Assembly: GCA_027604705.1 (NCBI GenBank)
Contig: JADHYV010000051.1
Span: 1-64,000, forward strand
Origin: Allomyces arbusculus
Lineage: Eukaryota > Blastocladiomycota > Blastocladiomycetes > Blastocladiales > Blastocladiaceae
Length of the DNA: 64,000 nucleotides
Direction of reading: 5' to 3'
The position numbers and the translations under genes were made by a program. Below the pieces are notes generated by a model. The model had not been told where the DNA came from. It saw only the letters and a list, made by a program, of their open reading frames with translations, and made no database searches. Positions 11,775 to 21,106 of the stretch are shown here, piece after piece; the stretch's first letter is position 1, and each line of letters opens with the position of its first letter.

Positions 11775-12189
11775 GGTGGTGGTCGTGGTTGCGCTGGTCG
11801 CGCCGCTCGCTCCGGGACTCGTTGAAGTTGGCAAACGTGCTGGTACGGGCGATCTGGTATTTGCAGCAGGAGCGGGGAGCGAGGAGCTTGGCCGTGCAGA
11901 TACTGGCCCGTCGAGCGTCGTGGAAGCTGGTTTGTATGGCGCTCGTCGGTGGAGAAATGGAAGTCGGCAAGGTCTTCCTTGTCCCTGCTGTGGTTGATCA
12001 CTGTCAAGGGTGGCGCAGAGGAGAGGAAAGCGACGGAGGGCCGTGGGCGGAGATGGGCGACACTGGCAACAGCTGATGACACGTCGTTTCCTCTTCCTTG
12101 CGGTCACGTTAGAATGAGGCACTTGATCGCGATTCTGTCACCCAGATCCCGCACGCATCCACGTCGAACCTCTGTCACCTCACTTCACG
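11775..12189. other. 5' flank of the M28 protease gene
   Basis: CpG-rich DNA upstream of the protease ATG. An in-frame extension upstream (to about 12122) is open but of low-complexity Ser/Pro/Arg content and lacks homology, so I start the gene at 11774. The normal CpG density stops abruptly at about 12190. Confidence 0.4.
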
Positions 12190-13162
12190 CAGAGGGTCAC
12201 CTTGAAGGCAAGCTGGGAGTGGAGTGTGCAAGATGGACAGCAGCAGATGTTGACACTCACACAGAATGTTAATCATGATGTGAGGCAGGGTTGGCCCACA
12301 GAAAAATAAACAGTACTGCATATTTACCACTGCCATATCTCCCTCATGAAGCACAGTGGCCAGAAATATGGCACACAAGCAAGACAGGCTATTGGCAAGG
12401 CACCACACAACCACACCCTGGTCTGCCATGGCCACCAACACCACATTACAATCCTCAGCTCCAGCTGCAGAAGTCAATCAATCAAGGACTATCATGGAGA
12501 GCTCTGGGTGGCCAACAGCATTGTTGCCTGACCACAATATAGCACATGAAGCATCAGTTCACAATATCAGTGCCCACATCAAACAAAGGTGTCAGTGGCA
12601 GTAAATTCACAACAACATGTGTTTCAATGAGCACCAGCTTGTGGAAGTGCACATCTTCAGTGACAAGTGTGTAGAGTTGCAACAAGATGTGATCAGGAAG
12701 GGTGATTGGTGCATCATTTGAACTTTATTGGCAACAACCATTGACTGGACAAGTGCTCAAGAAGAGCACACAGCATGCAATATCAGAGACAAAAGTGGTG
12801 CTTGTCAAAGATCACACCCTCAACAAAATAGTCCTCCAGGATGCATGTGTGCCCAAGGGCATGGTTGCAGTGGAGGTTGGGTGCATGGCCCAGGGTGCAA
12901 CCTGCCCCAAACAATGGGAGGGTCAGTGGGACAGGCATGGGCTGCTTCTGCAAGAAGCAACTGGAAGACAGTGATGAAGACCATGTCCTTGCCAAATTTG
13001 TCATCATGCTTGACATCAAGGACCCACATGAATGGCACAAGATGGAGAAGGTTGGCTGCAAGCTGAAGATTGGCATCCATCACATTTTCCAGGAAATGTG
13101 TGCTTGGCTGGATGGAAGGAAAATGGAATCTGCAACTATATTGTTGGTCACAGCCAGCAAAA
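12190..13162. repeat. CpG-free block, probably methylation-decayed repeat
   Basis: No CG dinucleotide occurs in about 970 consecutive bases, while the DNA on either side has one roughly every 8-15 bases. The block is rich in TG and CA, the products of CpG deamination. Both edges are sharp (last CG near 12188, next near 13163). Short frames run through it on both strands, with no recognisable transposase, reverse transcriptase or host domain. I infer an inserted element that was cytosine-methylated and lost its CpGs. The family is unknown, no terminal repeats or target-site duplication were found by eye, and foreign DNA of different composition is a live alternative. Confidence 0.6.
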
Positions 13163-14090
13163 CGTTGTCGCGGGTGAGCGCTCAGGAGGGAGCAGGGTAA
13201 GCATGTAAAGTCTTCTTGTGTTGTGTTCGTGCATGTAAGGTCTTTTTGCGTGCTGTGTTCGTGCGAGCGGCGAATCGGTCGTTGGTTAAAGTGAGTGTGC
13301 CGCAAACCGTTGCGAACGTTCATTTGGACTGACGTGATGCGATGTTCGATTTTCGCAGCCGGGGACGTTTCGCTCCTGTTTGATTCATTTTGGATCGGAG
13401 TCAAAATCGCGTCCAACTGTTTTAGATGCTCTCACTGAGCGGCAAAAAGCAGAAATAAAGCTAGCAAAACTGCAAAAGGTGTCAGAATGAACCAGGCTCC
13501 ACGCCACACCCCTGGAATAGCGGGGCGAGCAAGATCATCGATTGCTGGCTTCGATCCGGGAGGATCAGAAACGCAGCACGCCTCCCTTTTCAGAGCCGGT
13601 CCTGCACGTCGTCGTCCACCTTATGTATTGGTGCCAAATGTTGTTTGGGAAACAACAGATGGATATTGACTGAACTATCAGATCCTGAAGAGTAAAGTCG
13701 ATAGAGAGCAACCAGGGACGCGGGGACGGCGTGCTTTTATACCGATCCCGGACGAGGCTGGTGGTGGTGCGTGGCTTGAATCGGTTGAGACTGCGCGCTC
13801 ATCACCTGAGAGCGAGTGGGCTCGTTGCTTCGTTACCCTTGTTGTCATTGCGGCTCACCGCTCTTGGTCGAGTCCCATCGTCGTCGGCCGACGGTCCGAC
13901 GTTATCATTCCTTACTGCAAGATTCTACAACAAGCACGACCACCAACATCAGGCTCCGTTGGCCAAGCACGACTTTCTGCAGCCGAACCCATTTTCTCCA
14001 CCGGTCGTGTTGCCGCTCGCTCGTCTCGACCCGACCAGAACCGACCCAACCAGAACCGACCCAACCAATCCAATCCACCTTTCATCAACT
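13163..14090. other. Upstream region of MGM101, with small direct repeats
   Basis: CpG returns here. At 13199-13265 there are two imperfect copies of a unit of roughly 33 bases that begins GCATGTAAAGTC / GCATGTAAGGTC and ends TGTGTTCGTGC. At 14029-14068 a 15-bp unit (ACCGACCCAACCAGA) repeats about two and a half times in the MGM101 leader. A 60-codon frame at 13487-13669 has no clear homology. No other gene is seen. Confidence 0.5.
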
Positions 14091-15069
14091 ATGCTCGGCC
14101 ACTGGACACGCACCAGTTTCCGGCACCTCGTCGCGTCAACGCCAGCCTCTGTCCCCACCGGGTCCCTTGCCGCCGCGTCCATTGCAGCACGGCCGCTCGT
14201 ACGCGGTCTGGCTGTACGCACTCGTCATTGGCTGCTTGCGCAATCCATTCATTCCACGGACTGATCGCGCTGTGCTACCGCTAGACGACACGCGCGCAGC
14301 AATCCAGTGCTGCTGAAAAGCCCGGCGACAAGAAACCGGCGATGCCGTCGCTCATGGCCGAGGCCGTTCGCGCGATGCCCACATCCGAGGCGTCCATCAC
14401 CTACCTCGACGACCAGTCCTACCACGGCATGTCGCAAAAGCCGTTCCCGGACGCGGTCGCCGACGTGTTGATGGCGCCGCTCGACCCAGCCGACGTGGAG
14501 ATCAAGCCCGGTACACGATCGTCGGAATTGCGGACGCGTCGGTTCGGGACTGCCGACTGACGGGGTCCGTGAATGGATGCGTAGATGGGCTCATTTACCT
14601 GCCGGAAATCAAGTACCGCCGCATTCTCAACCGCGCGTTCAAGCCGGGTGGTGCGCACTTTTTTTCCCTCCTCGTCCACCAATCGGACCCACTCGCTCAC
14701 CCCCACCTTTCCCATCATCCAGGCTGGGCGCTCGCCCCGCGCGGCCCGCACTCCATTTCCGGTCGGACGGTTTCGCGTGAATACGCGCTCTTTGCGTTGG
14801 GCCAGTACGTGTCGCAGGCGCGCGGCGAAATGGAGGTGTTTGACGAAAAGAACTTGCCGACGGCTATGGAAGGATGCAGATCCAATGCGTTGATGCGGTG
14901 CTGCAAGGATTTGGGCATTGCCTCGGAATTGTGGGACCCAGTGTTCATTCGCGATTTCAAGGCCAAGTACTGTGAGGCCGTCTGGGCCAAGCATGTTGGG
15001 CGCGGCACCAAGACCAAGTTGTGGCGGAAAAAGGGGAATAAGTTTGAGTACCCGTACGAGGCGCTGTAG
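14091..15069 (+). CDS. MGM101: Mitochondrial genome maintenance protein MGM101
   Basis: Four exons: 14091-14213, 14300-14510, 14585-14650 and 14723-15069, giving 248 residues. Residues 1-40 are an Arg/Ser/Ala-rich, acid-free presequence ([14 protein letters not shown]...) typical for mitochondrial import. The core follows yeast Mgm101 closely: [64 protein letters not shown] and [16 protein letters not shown]. The C terminus is [13 protein letters not shown]. Mgm101 is a Rad52-like single-strand annealing protein of the mitochondrial nucleoid, needed for mtDNA repair and retention. Introns 2 and 3 start G|GTACAC and G|GTGCGC and end GCGTAG and CATCCAG. All junctions agree with the family alignment. 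Confidence 0.96.
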
Positions 15070-15288
15070 TGGAGTGAGGGACGCGAGGTGGGTGGACGTG
15101 CCCGCGCGGAGAATCAGTCTTGATTTGATTTTGAATGGATAGTTGGGATGTGCATGACTGTGTTCTTCGTTCGTCTTTCCACGCTAACTGAGCAGGCAAC
15201 GCGCGAACTTTCGTCTGCATCCGACATGAGACGTGCGGCCGCAGCCACTGCACAAATACGGTCAATGTATCTACCTCGTCGGCGTCGT

Positions 15289-16663
15289 CTACAATAGCGG
15301 CGTCTCCTCTTCATCCAACACGTCTGGCTCGGGTTCGCTTGGCTGCCCGATACAGCCACCGCAACATGATCGCACGACCGCGTCCCGCGCCGCAAACAGC
15401 CCTCGCATGATTCTTGCACCGATATCGTGGACGGCCTGCATGCCTGCGGCCGGATCCAGGGTGATCTGGTCGGTACGAATGCGCAGGTGGCCGTCAATCA
15501 CGACAAACGTCGTGAACTACAAACACAAAGAGACGCGCCATGTCAGAGAAAAATGGGTGGAGAGAATGGGCAAGGCCAGCAAGAAACTCGTACCAGGACC
15601 GCGAGCAGCGTCGCGATAGCCGTCGACGTGACAATCATGAACATGAGAACCTGCTGGAAATGCACGGCCGCGTCGATCGGTGCGCCCGCCAAGATCTGGC
15701 CCGTCATTTGACCTACCCGCACCGCACCCGCCGTCAGTCTCATGCACCGCCTTCGTCTCTTTCCCGCGCACGCAAACGGCACTTACCTGGAATCGATATC
15801 AGCCCCATGACCGCCATATTGTTCAGCTGCGGCAAGAGCGCCGTCTTGAGCGCGTCGCGCACAACGGGCCGCGCCGCTTCCCACCGACTGGCCCCGTACG
15901 CGAGCAGGACCTCGGTGAAATCGCGGTGGTCCTTGAACGCCGTCAGGCAACTGCGGATCCCGAGCGCGACGCCCGAAATGCCGTTGCCGAGAATCATGCC
16001 GACCGACGGGATGAACGTTTGCCCATGGTACCACGGCTTGTTGCCGAGAGCGAGCGGCATGCCTAACCGAGAGATGGCGTCGCAGTGAGCCGGAGCGCGC
16101 AGGAAGCGGGAACAGAGAGGTGGAGAAGGACGGACGCACCGATGGCGCATGAGACGATGCCGCCCGTGAGCATGCTCAGGACAATGACCGGGAACAGGCC
16201 CGGGTACCCGTACTTGGACTTGTTGAAAGTTTCGCCGGCGCCGAGGAGGAGCAGGACGGCTAGCGTCGTCGTCAACAAATGTGAGTCCACGATCCACTCC
16301 ACCCCGAACCGCGCGAAAAAAACGTACACGTCAATCCCAGCACAATAAATGGGTTCTCGCTGTTGGCAAACACGGGCTGCAGCACGAGCCCCATCACCTG
16401 CAGCTGCGCGACGCATCGAATGCCCGAAATCAGAATGCTCCATCCAAGATCGAGCTCAAAGAGCCATGAGAGCACGACTATGGCGCCGGTCGAGAATGAG
16501 TTCCGCGGGCACGTCACGGGCTACTAGAACAGTATGTACTCTGCATTCCGAGCAAAATGGACGCGTAGCCGACATTGCTCCACCCGAGGTGCAGGTTCAA
16601 GTCGCCCCCTGTATGTCCACCTCCACCGGGTCCCGTCGTGGGCAGCGTCGTATTGTTGAACAT
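15289..16663 (-). CDS. UPF0014 / FetB-type membrane protein (ALS3/STAR2-like)
   Basis: Six exons: 16663-16540, 16477-16328, 16259-16140, 16062-15787, 15712-15594 and 15516-15289, giving 338 residues. The start is MFNNTTLPTTGPGGGG, with an outward sequon, then HLGWSNVGYASILLG as helix 1. Family blocks are IRCVAQLQVMGLVLQPVF, PSVGMILGNGISGVALGI, LAYGASRWEAARPVVRDALK, LLPQLNNMAVMGLISIPG and QMTGQILAGA. The bacterial FetB permease works with the ATPase FetA in iron homeostasis; plant ALS3/STAR2 gives aluminium tolerance. The C-terminal ~75 residues are hydrophilic with a Cys cluster (RSCCGGCIG). No ATPase partner is encoded nearby. The exon 1/exon 2 junction was chosen because it restores helix 1 length. 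Confidence 0.88.
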
Positions 16664-17389
16664 GATCACGAATCGTTTTCTGGCGTTGTCGAGGAAACCA
16701 CGGCACGTCGAGTAGTGTTATCACCGGTCGGAGTACGGGTTCCGGTCAGGTCCGATGATGTTTGCAGCGGGTCGCTGGTCCAAGGAACGTCGTGCTCACA
16801 GGTGCGCGCGGGCGCCGACGAGGAACATTGGCGCGTCGGCAAATGCAGCGAGTGCAAGCATGCTATGCAAGGTGCGTGGTTCGGTGTAAAATGAAAATGC
16901 AGGCAACGAGTTGGTTGCTCGCTTCATTTCAATTTTCGGCTGGCATCGATAAGCCACCGCGGTTTGCGCTTGTGTGTGAACGACTTCATCGCCAGAATAA
17001 AGCTGGCAGGATGGATGCTCTTCAAGAGAGGTGCAAGTTGCCAGATGAATGGAGGCACACGCCATCATATCCAATCATTTTTACAAAGTCTTCTGGTCGC
17101 CATCCACTCATCGGGCGAGCGCGTGCGCTCGTTGGCGCCTGCATGGGTCCGCGTCCTCCCCATACCGCCATCTGTACTCGCATGAGGAACTCCGAGCGTG
17201 GACGACGCCGCATCGTGGTTGCAACCGACTATTGTCGCGGACGCGCACCGCGCGCAAATGCGGCCGCGCGGACGTGCTGCGAGATTACTGGTCGATCGAA
17301 AGTTGCTTGAGGGCTAGCGCTCCTGGCGGGCTAACACCACCCTCATCCTGCCGAAAATCGGCGCGCTTCGACGCCGCATCGCGTCGGTG
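16664..17389. other. Spacer, no gene recognised
   Basis: Sits between the 5' end of the UPF0014 gene and the 3' end of the Dsc4-like gene, both minus. Lower GC than the neighbours around 16860-17120. Frames on both strands have no homology. Confidence 0.4.
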
Positions 17390-17971
17390 CTAGACCGGCA
17401 AGTCGTCACTGGCAGCGAGCGGACGGCCCTTGGCCAGATCGGCGACGTCGTGGCGCGTCACGGCAAAGACGAGTTCGTCGTCGTGGCTCGTCGACCGGTT
17501 CATGGCGCGGAAGTGCGAGACGAGCGCGAGCATGTACTGCAGGCCGAGAATCACGACGTCGAGGAAGGCGAGGTACCCGCGCGACGGGAGATCTGATGAA
17601 TAAATGAATGGAAGAGGTGAGCATTCCGTCCGACGCAATGGAGCAAGCCCGCGCGAAGCAAGCGTACCGGCCGCCAAGAAGTTGATGACGAGCGACTTGC
17701 GCATGAGCGGGTCGGCTGAATCACTTGGTCCACGGCCCGAAAAGAAGTGCAGCAGCATCACGGCAAGATTGATGAACGTGATGCTGGCCAGCACGCCCTT
17801 CATGTCGCGACTCGGCACGACAATGCAAAAGACGTGGCAGAGCGTCCATCGCACGACGAGCAACAACAGCGTCACGTCTTGCAGGTAGGACTCAACAAAG
17901 AGGACGCGCAGCACATAGAGCAGGGACTGGTGCAGCGCGAGCAGGCTCGTGTAGGTGTCGTCGGGCGTCAT
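17390..17971 (-). CDS. DSC4: DUF1746 membrane protein, Dsc4-like
   Basis: Two exons, 17971-17668 and 17592-17390, giving 168 residues. The start is MTPDDTYTSLLALHQSLL. Hydrophobic helices lie at about residues 15-55 (LLYVLRVLFVES, VTLLLLVVRWTLCHVFCIVV), 60-80 (VLASITFINLAVMLLHFFSG) and, after the splice, GYLAFLDVVILGLQYMLALV. The pattern LVINFLAAG-DLPSR-LxFLDVVILGLQ matches the end of fungal DUF1746 (IDFIGQ...LLLDLLILxLQ). In fission yeast the DUF1746 protein Dsc4 belongs to the Golgi Dsc E3 ligase that cleaves SREBP and performs quality control. Function here is inferred from the family. The intron is G|GTACGCTTG to TTCATCAG, phase 1. Confidence 0.7.
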   Translation of the reverse strand: MTPDDTYTSLLALHQSLLYVLRVLFVESYLQDVTLLLLVVRWTLCHVFCIVVPSRDMKGVLASITFINLAVMLLHFFSGRGPSDSADPLMRKSLVINFLAAGTLASRGLAPLRRTECSPLPFIYSSDLPSRGYLAFLDVVILGLQYMLALVSHFRAMNRSTSHDDELVFAVTRHDVADLAKGRPLAASDDLPV

Positions 17972-18706
17972 CGTGGCAGGTGCAGGGTTGGCACGAACGT
18001 CGGGAGCGGCGTGGTGGCGCGCGGGGCACAGACCATGAGCGGCCGTTGGTCGCGGTTGCAGCGGGTTTGCGCGAGCGGCACGGGGCCGACGATGGCGTGA
18101 AGTGAACAGTCGACGACGGCGGCCAGCTGGCTTGGAAGCGAGCTGGAAGAGAGCGAACGCGAGCGTGGGGGAGCAGCGGGCAGGGCACGTGTGAGAGATA
18201 TTCCCGACAGCAGTGGGAGCCCCACGCCTGCCCATGCCAGCGCGACCCTGCCATTTCTCTGCTTTGCAGCCTCAGGCTTTGCCGCGCGCACTCGCGCAAA
18301 TCACGGCCGCCATCAGCGCTGCGCTGTGGGAAAGCGCTGCAATGCCCCAGCGGGACGGAGCGCTTGGCTCGCGTTTGCGCTGGCGTGGCCCGCGGCGACA
18401 GGCGAGAGCCGCGAACGTTGCCGCGCCAGGCTGGCCGAATAACGAGACGAAACAAAAACGAGGAAACGAGGACTCTTCAAAACGCGCGCGCTCCCCCCAC
18501 CGGTCCGCGTTCGGCGACCTCCGCTGCCTCGTGTCCGTCCGTCTGCCTGACGACGCGACACCGACCGTCGGCGACGGTGACGCGATCTCGCACAAGCAAC
18601 CCCGTCCCGATCCTGCGCTCGTGCCCCGCATCCTGCACTCGTGCCCCGCGTCCTACTCCGTGCTCCGCGTTTGCAAACCATCCACGTCGTTGTGCGCCCG
18701 CCCGCC
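17972..18706. other. Divergent promoter of Dsc4-like and hydrolase genes
   Basis: About 735 bp between divergent start codons. GC-rich frames cover it on both strands without homology. No clear TATA element. Confidence 0.4.
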
Positions 18707-21106
18707 ATGGGCACCTCGGACTCGACCCCCTCGGTGACGGCCGCAGCCGCGTCCGCGGCCTTCGTCTCCCCGCCGCAACCGCTGCTTGCTGCTGCCGCTG
18801 CCGCTGCTGCCGCGACCGCGGCCGATGCAAGCGCGGAGACGGCCGCATCCGCGGCACCGGCAGCGACCGACGATCTGATCACCTCCGCCCAGGCCGCCGT
18901 CACCGCGGCGATCACGGCCATGGCGGCGGCCGCGTCGAGTCCCTCCGCTGACGACGCGAACCCGCTGCTCGTGCCCGTCGACGCGTCGCTGGTCCTCCGC
19001 GCGGTCCCGCGACTCGTGACGACCGCGGCCAAGATTGGGGTCGCGACGGTGCGCGCTTTGACGGCGCACGCCGTCTATGGTCCGCCGCACGACTCGTGGT
19101 CGTGGCTGACGACGGCGACGCGCGCGTTCTTGCGGTCGGCCGTCGCGACCAACCCGCCGGACCAGGCGCTCTCGCTGCACCTCGGCCGCAGTTTCACAAC
19201 GTGGACGTTTCCGACGTCGCCGCACCATTTCGTCTATGCGCCGACGGCGCTCGTCATGGACGCGGTCGCGCCCGAGGTCGCGACGCCCGCCGACGTGGCG
19301 TGGACCAAGTCGCAAAAGATGACGGTCGAGGGCCAGGCGCGCGGACATGTGGTGACGGGCGAGTGGGTGCTGCCCATGGACGCGATGCTCGCGGCCAAGG
19401 CCAAGCGCGACAAGATGGCGGCCGCGGGGATCGACGCAACCAAGGCGGCCAAAGAGGCGGCGGCAGGGATCGCATGCGGGCCCGAGCCCGAGATCGACCG
19501 CGTGATTCTCTATGTACACGGCGGGGACGTTTTCTTTCGACCCCGTCGGCGGGCTGGTGGATGGGAGACGAGCGCGCGCAGGGATCGGCCGATGGGGTGC
19601 TTCGTTGCGCGCGACGGGAGCTAACCGCGGCCGCCGTCGTGCCGGCCTGAAACCATTGATCCAGGGCGTTCCACTTCCTGTCAGGCCGGACGCACCGGTG
19701 CATCACGTCGAGACTCGTCTCGCACGCGCCCAAGACCGCCGCGCTCGGTACGCATCGCTCTGTCCCAGCGTTGACGCGTCAGATTCTGACCCGGCCCGCT
19801 CTCAACATAGCACTCCACCAGCGGCTCGGCCCCGAAAACTCGCACAACGCCGCCGTCGAGGACGTGATTCTCGCCTACTTGACGCTGATCGGGCGGCGCA
19901 CGGCCACGACCTACACCTACACGGAGCATCCGCTTGCGAACCTCAATTTCTCCGCGTGGTGCCCTGACCTGCGCACGATCCAGCGCAACGCCGACCGCGC
20001 CGCACCGGCAGCACATCTGTTGCAGCGCGTCTGGGACCCCAAGCAGATTGTGCTTGCTGGCGACAGTTCGGGTGGGAACACGGTCGCAAGCGCGCTGCTT
20101 GTGCTCAAGCACTGCGGGTACCCGCTGCCAGGCACGGCCGTGTTGCTGTCGCCATGGGTACGTCGACGCGTTCACCGGCTCCTTGCTTGCCGTGACCGCC
20201 GCCTGATCTCCGGCATGATCACACTCTATTTAGCTCGACCCGACCTCAACCTCGGCGTCGTGGCGCGACAACCACGCGACGTGCTACCTACCCGCGGACC
20301 TGCCCGGGATCGTCGAGAATTTCTACCGCTTCTCGCACCCGTTCCCGCCGACACACCCGTTTGTCTCTCCTCTGTACGCGACGCGCGACATGCTGCGCGG
20401 CCTGCCGCCGATCCTCGTCCAAGTTGGCGCCAACGAAGTGCTGCGCGACGAGTCGCTCGAGTGGGGCAAGTGTCTCGCGTCGGTCGGGTCGGCCGTGCGC
20501 GTGGAAGTGTATGACGGTGGGTTCCACGCGTTCCACGCGTTCCCAATCCTCGAACGGCAGCGGTCGGTCGCGTTCCAGAATATCGCCAAGTGGCTCAAGG
20601 AATTGGATCGGGCCGACGAGGGAGTGGAGATGCCGGGGTCGGCGACGACGGACGCGCCGCCGACCGCGAGCGGCCTGAACGGGTCGACCACATCGTCGTC
20701 AATGCGCCCGCTGCACAAGTCGCCCAAGGTCGGCCACCATCACCACCACCACCACGAGCACGACCACGAGGCGCGCATTTCCACGACTGAGAACAAGGAC
20801 GAGGGTGTGACGACCGTCGACATGGCGCCTCCGTCCGAGTCGGACACGGACGACGACGAGGACCTGTCGTCGACGCCGCGCGGTGCCGCGGCCGCGCGGA
20901 GCCGGTCGAACCTGATCCACTCGCGCGTGCGCGCGGGCGAGAGCGAGGGCGATGACATGGACGACGCAAACCTGCACGAAGACGACGATTCTATTTCTTC
21001 CTCTACGTCGGCGCGGCCGCCGCTGCACGCGGCGCACGTCGCGTGGGACTTGCAGGACTGGTCGCACGTGATCGTGTCGGTGCGGCCCGCGGCGGCGCGG
21101 CCGTGA
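18707..21106 (+). CDS. HSL-family alpha/beta hydrolase (lipase/esterase) with long acidic tail
   Basis: Four exons are inferred: 18707-19524, 19665-19747, 19811-20157 and 20234-21106, giving 706 residues. The N terminus has a long Ala-rich stretch (about residues 5-80). The hydrolase fold starts at VILYVHGG, the oxyanion-hole HGG, then AFHFLSGRTHRCITSRL, ALHQRLGPENSHNAAVEDVI and the nucleophile elbow LAGDSSGGNT. It continues LLSPW, FVSPLYATRDMLRGLPPILVQVG (general region of the Asp) and the catalytic His in DGGFHAFHAFP. This is the hormone-sensitive-lipase family, acting on esters or acylglycerols. The C-terminal ~180 residues are not part of the fold: Ser-rich, a seven-His run (HHHHHHHEHDHE) and acidic clusters. 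Odd point: the exon 1 donor reads GG|GGACGT rather than GT. The last 104 bases overlap the reductase gene on the other strand. Confidence 0.8.

Noticed and set aside
12702-13200. Short open frames in the CpG-free block as genes
   Set aside because: Several overlap in different frames and strands, none has a domain, and CpG loss removes many stop-generating and arginine codons in a biased way, so openness is not informative.
13540-13570. GGCTTCGATCCGG as a possible tRNA T-arm
   Set aside because: No matching A box, acceptor stem or anticodon arm can be folded around it.
20722-20760. His run as a cloning-tag artefact
   Set aside because: It mixes CAT and CAC codons and continues into H-E-H-D-H-E inside a long natural tail, so a vector origin is unlikely.
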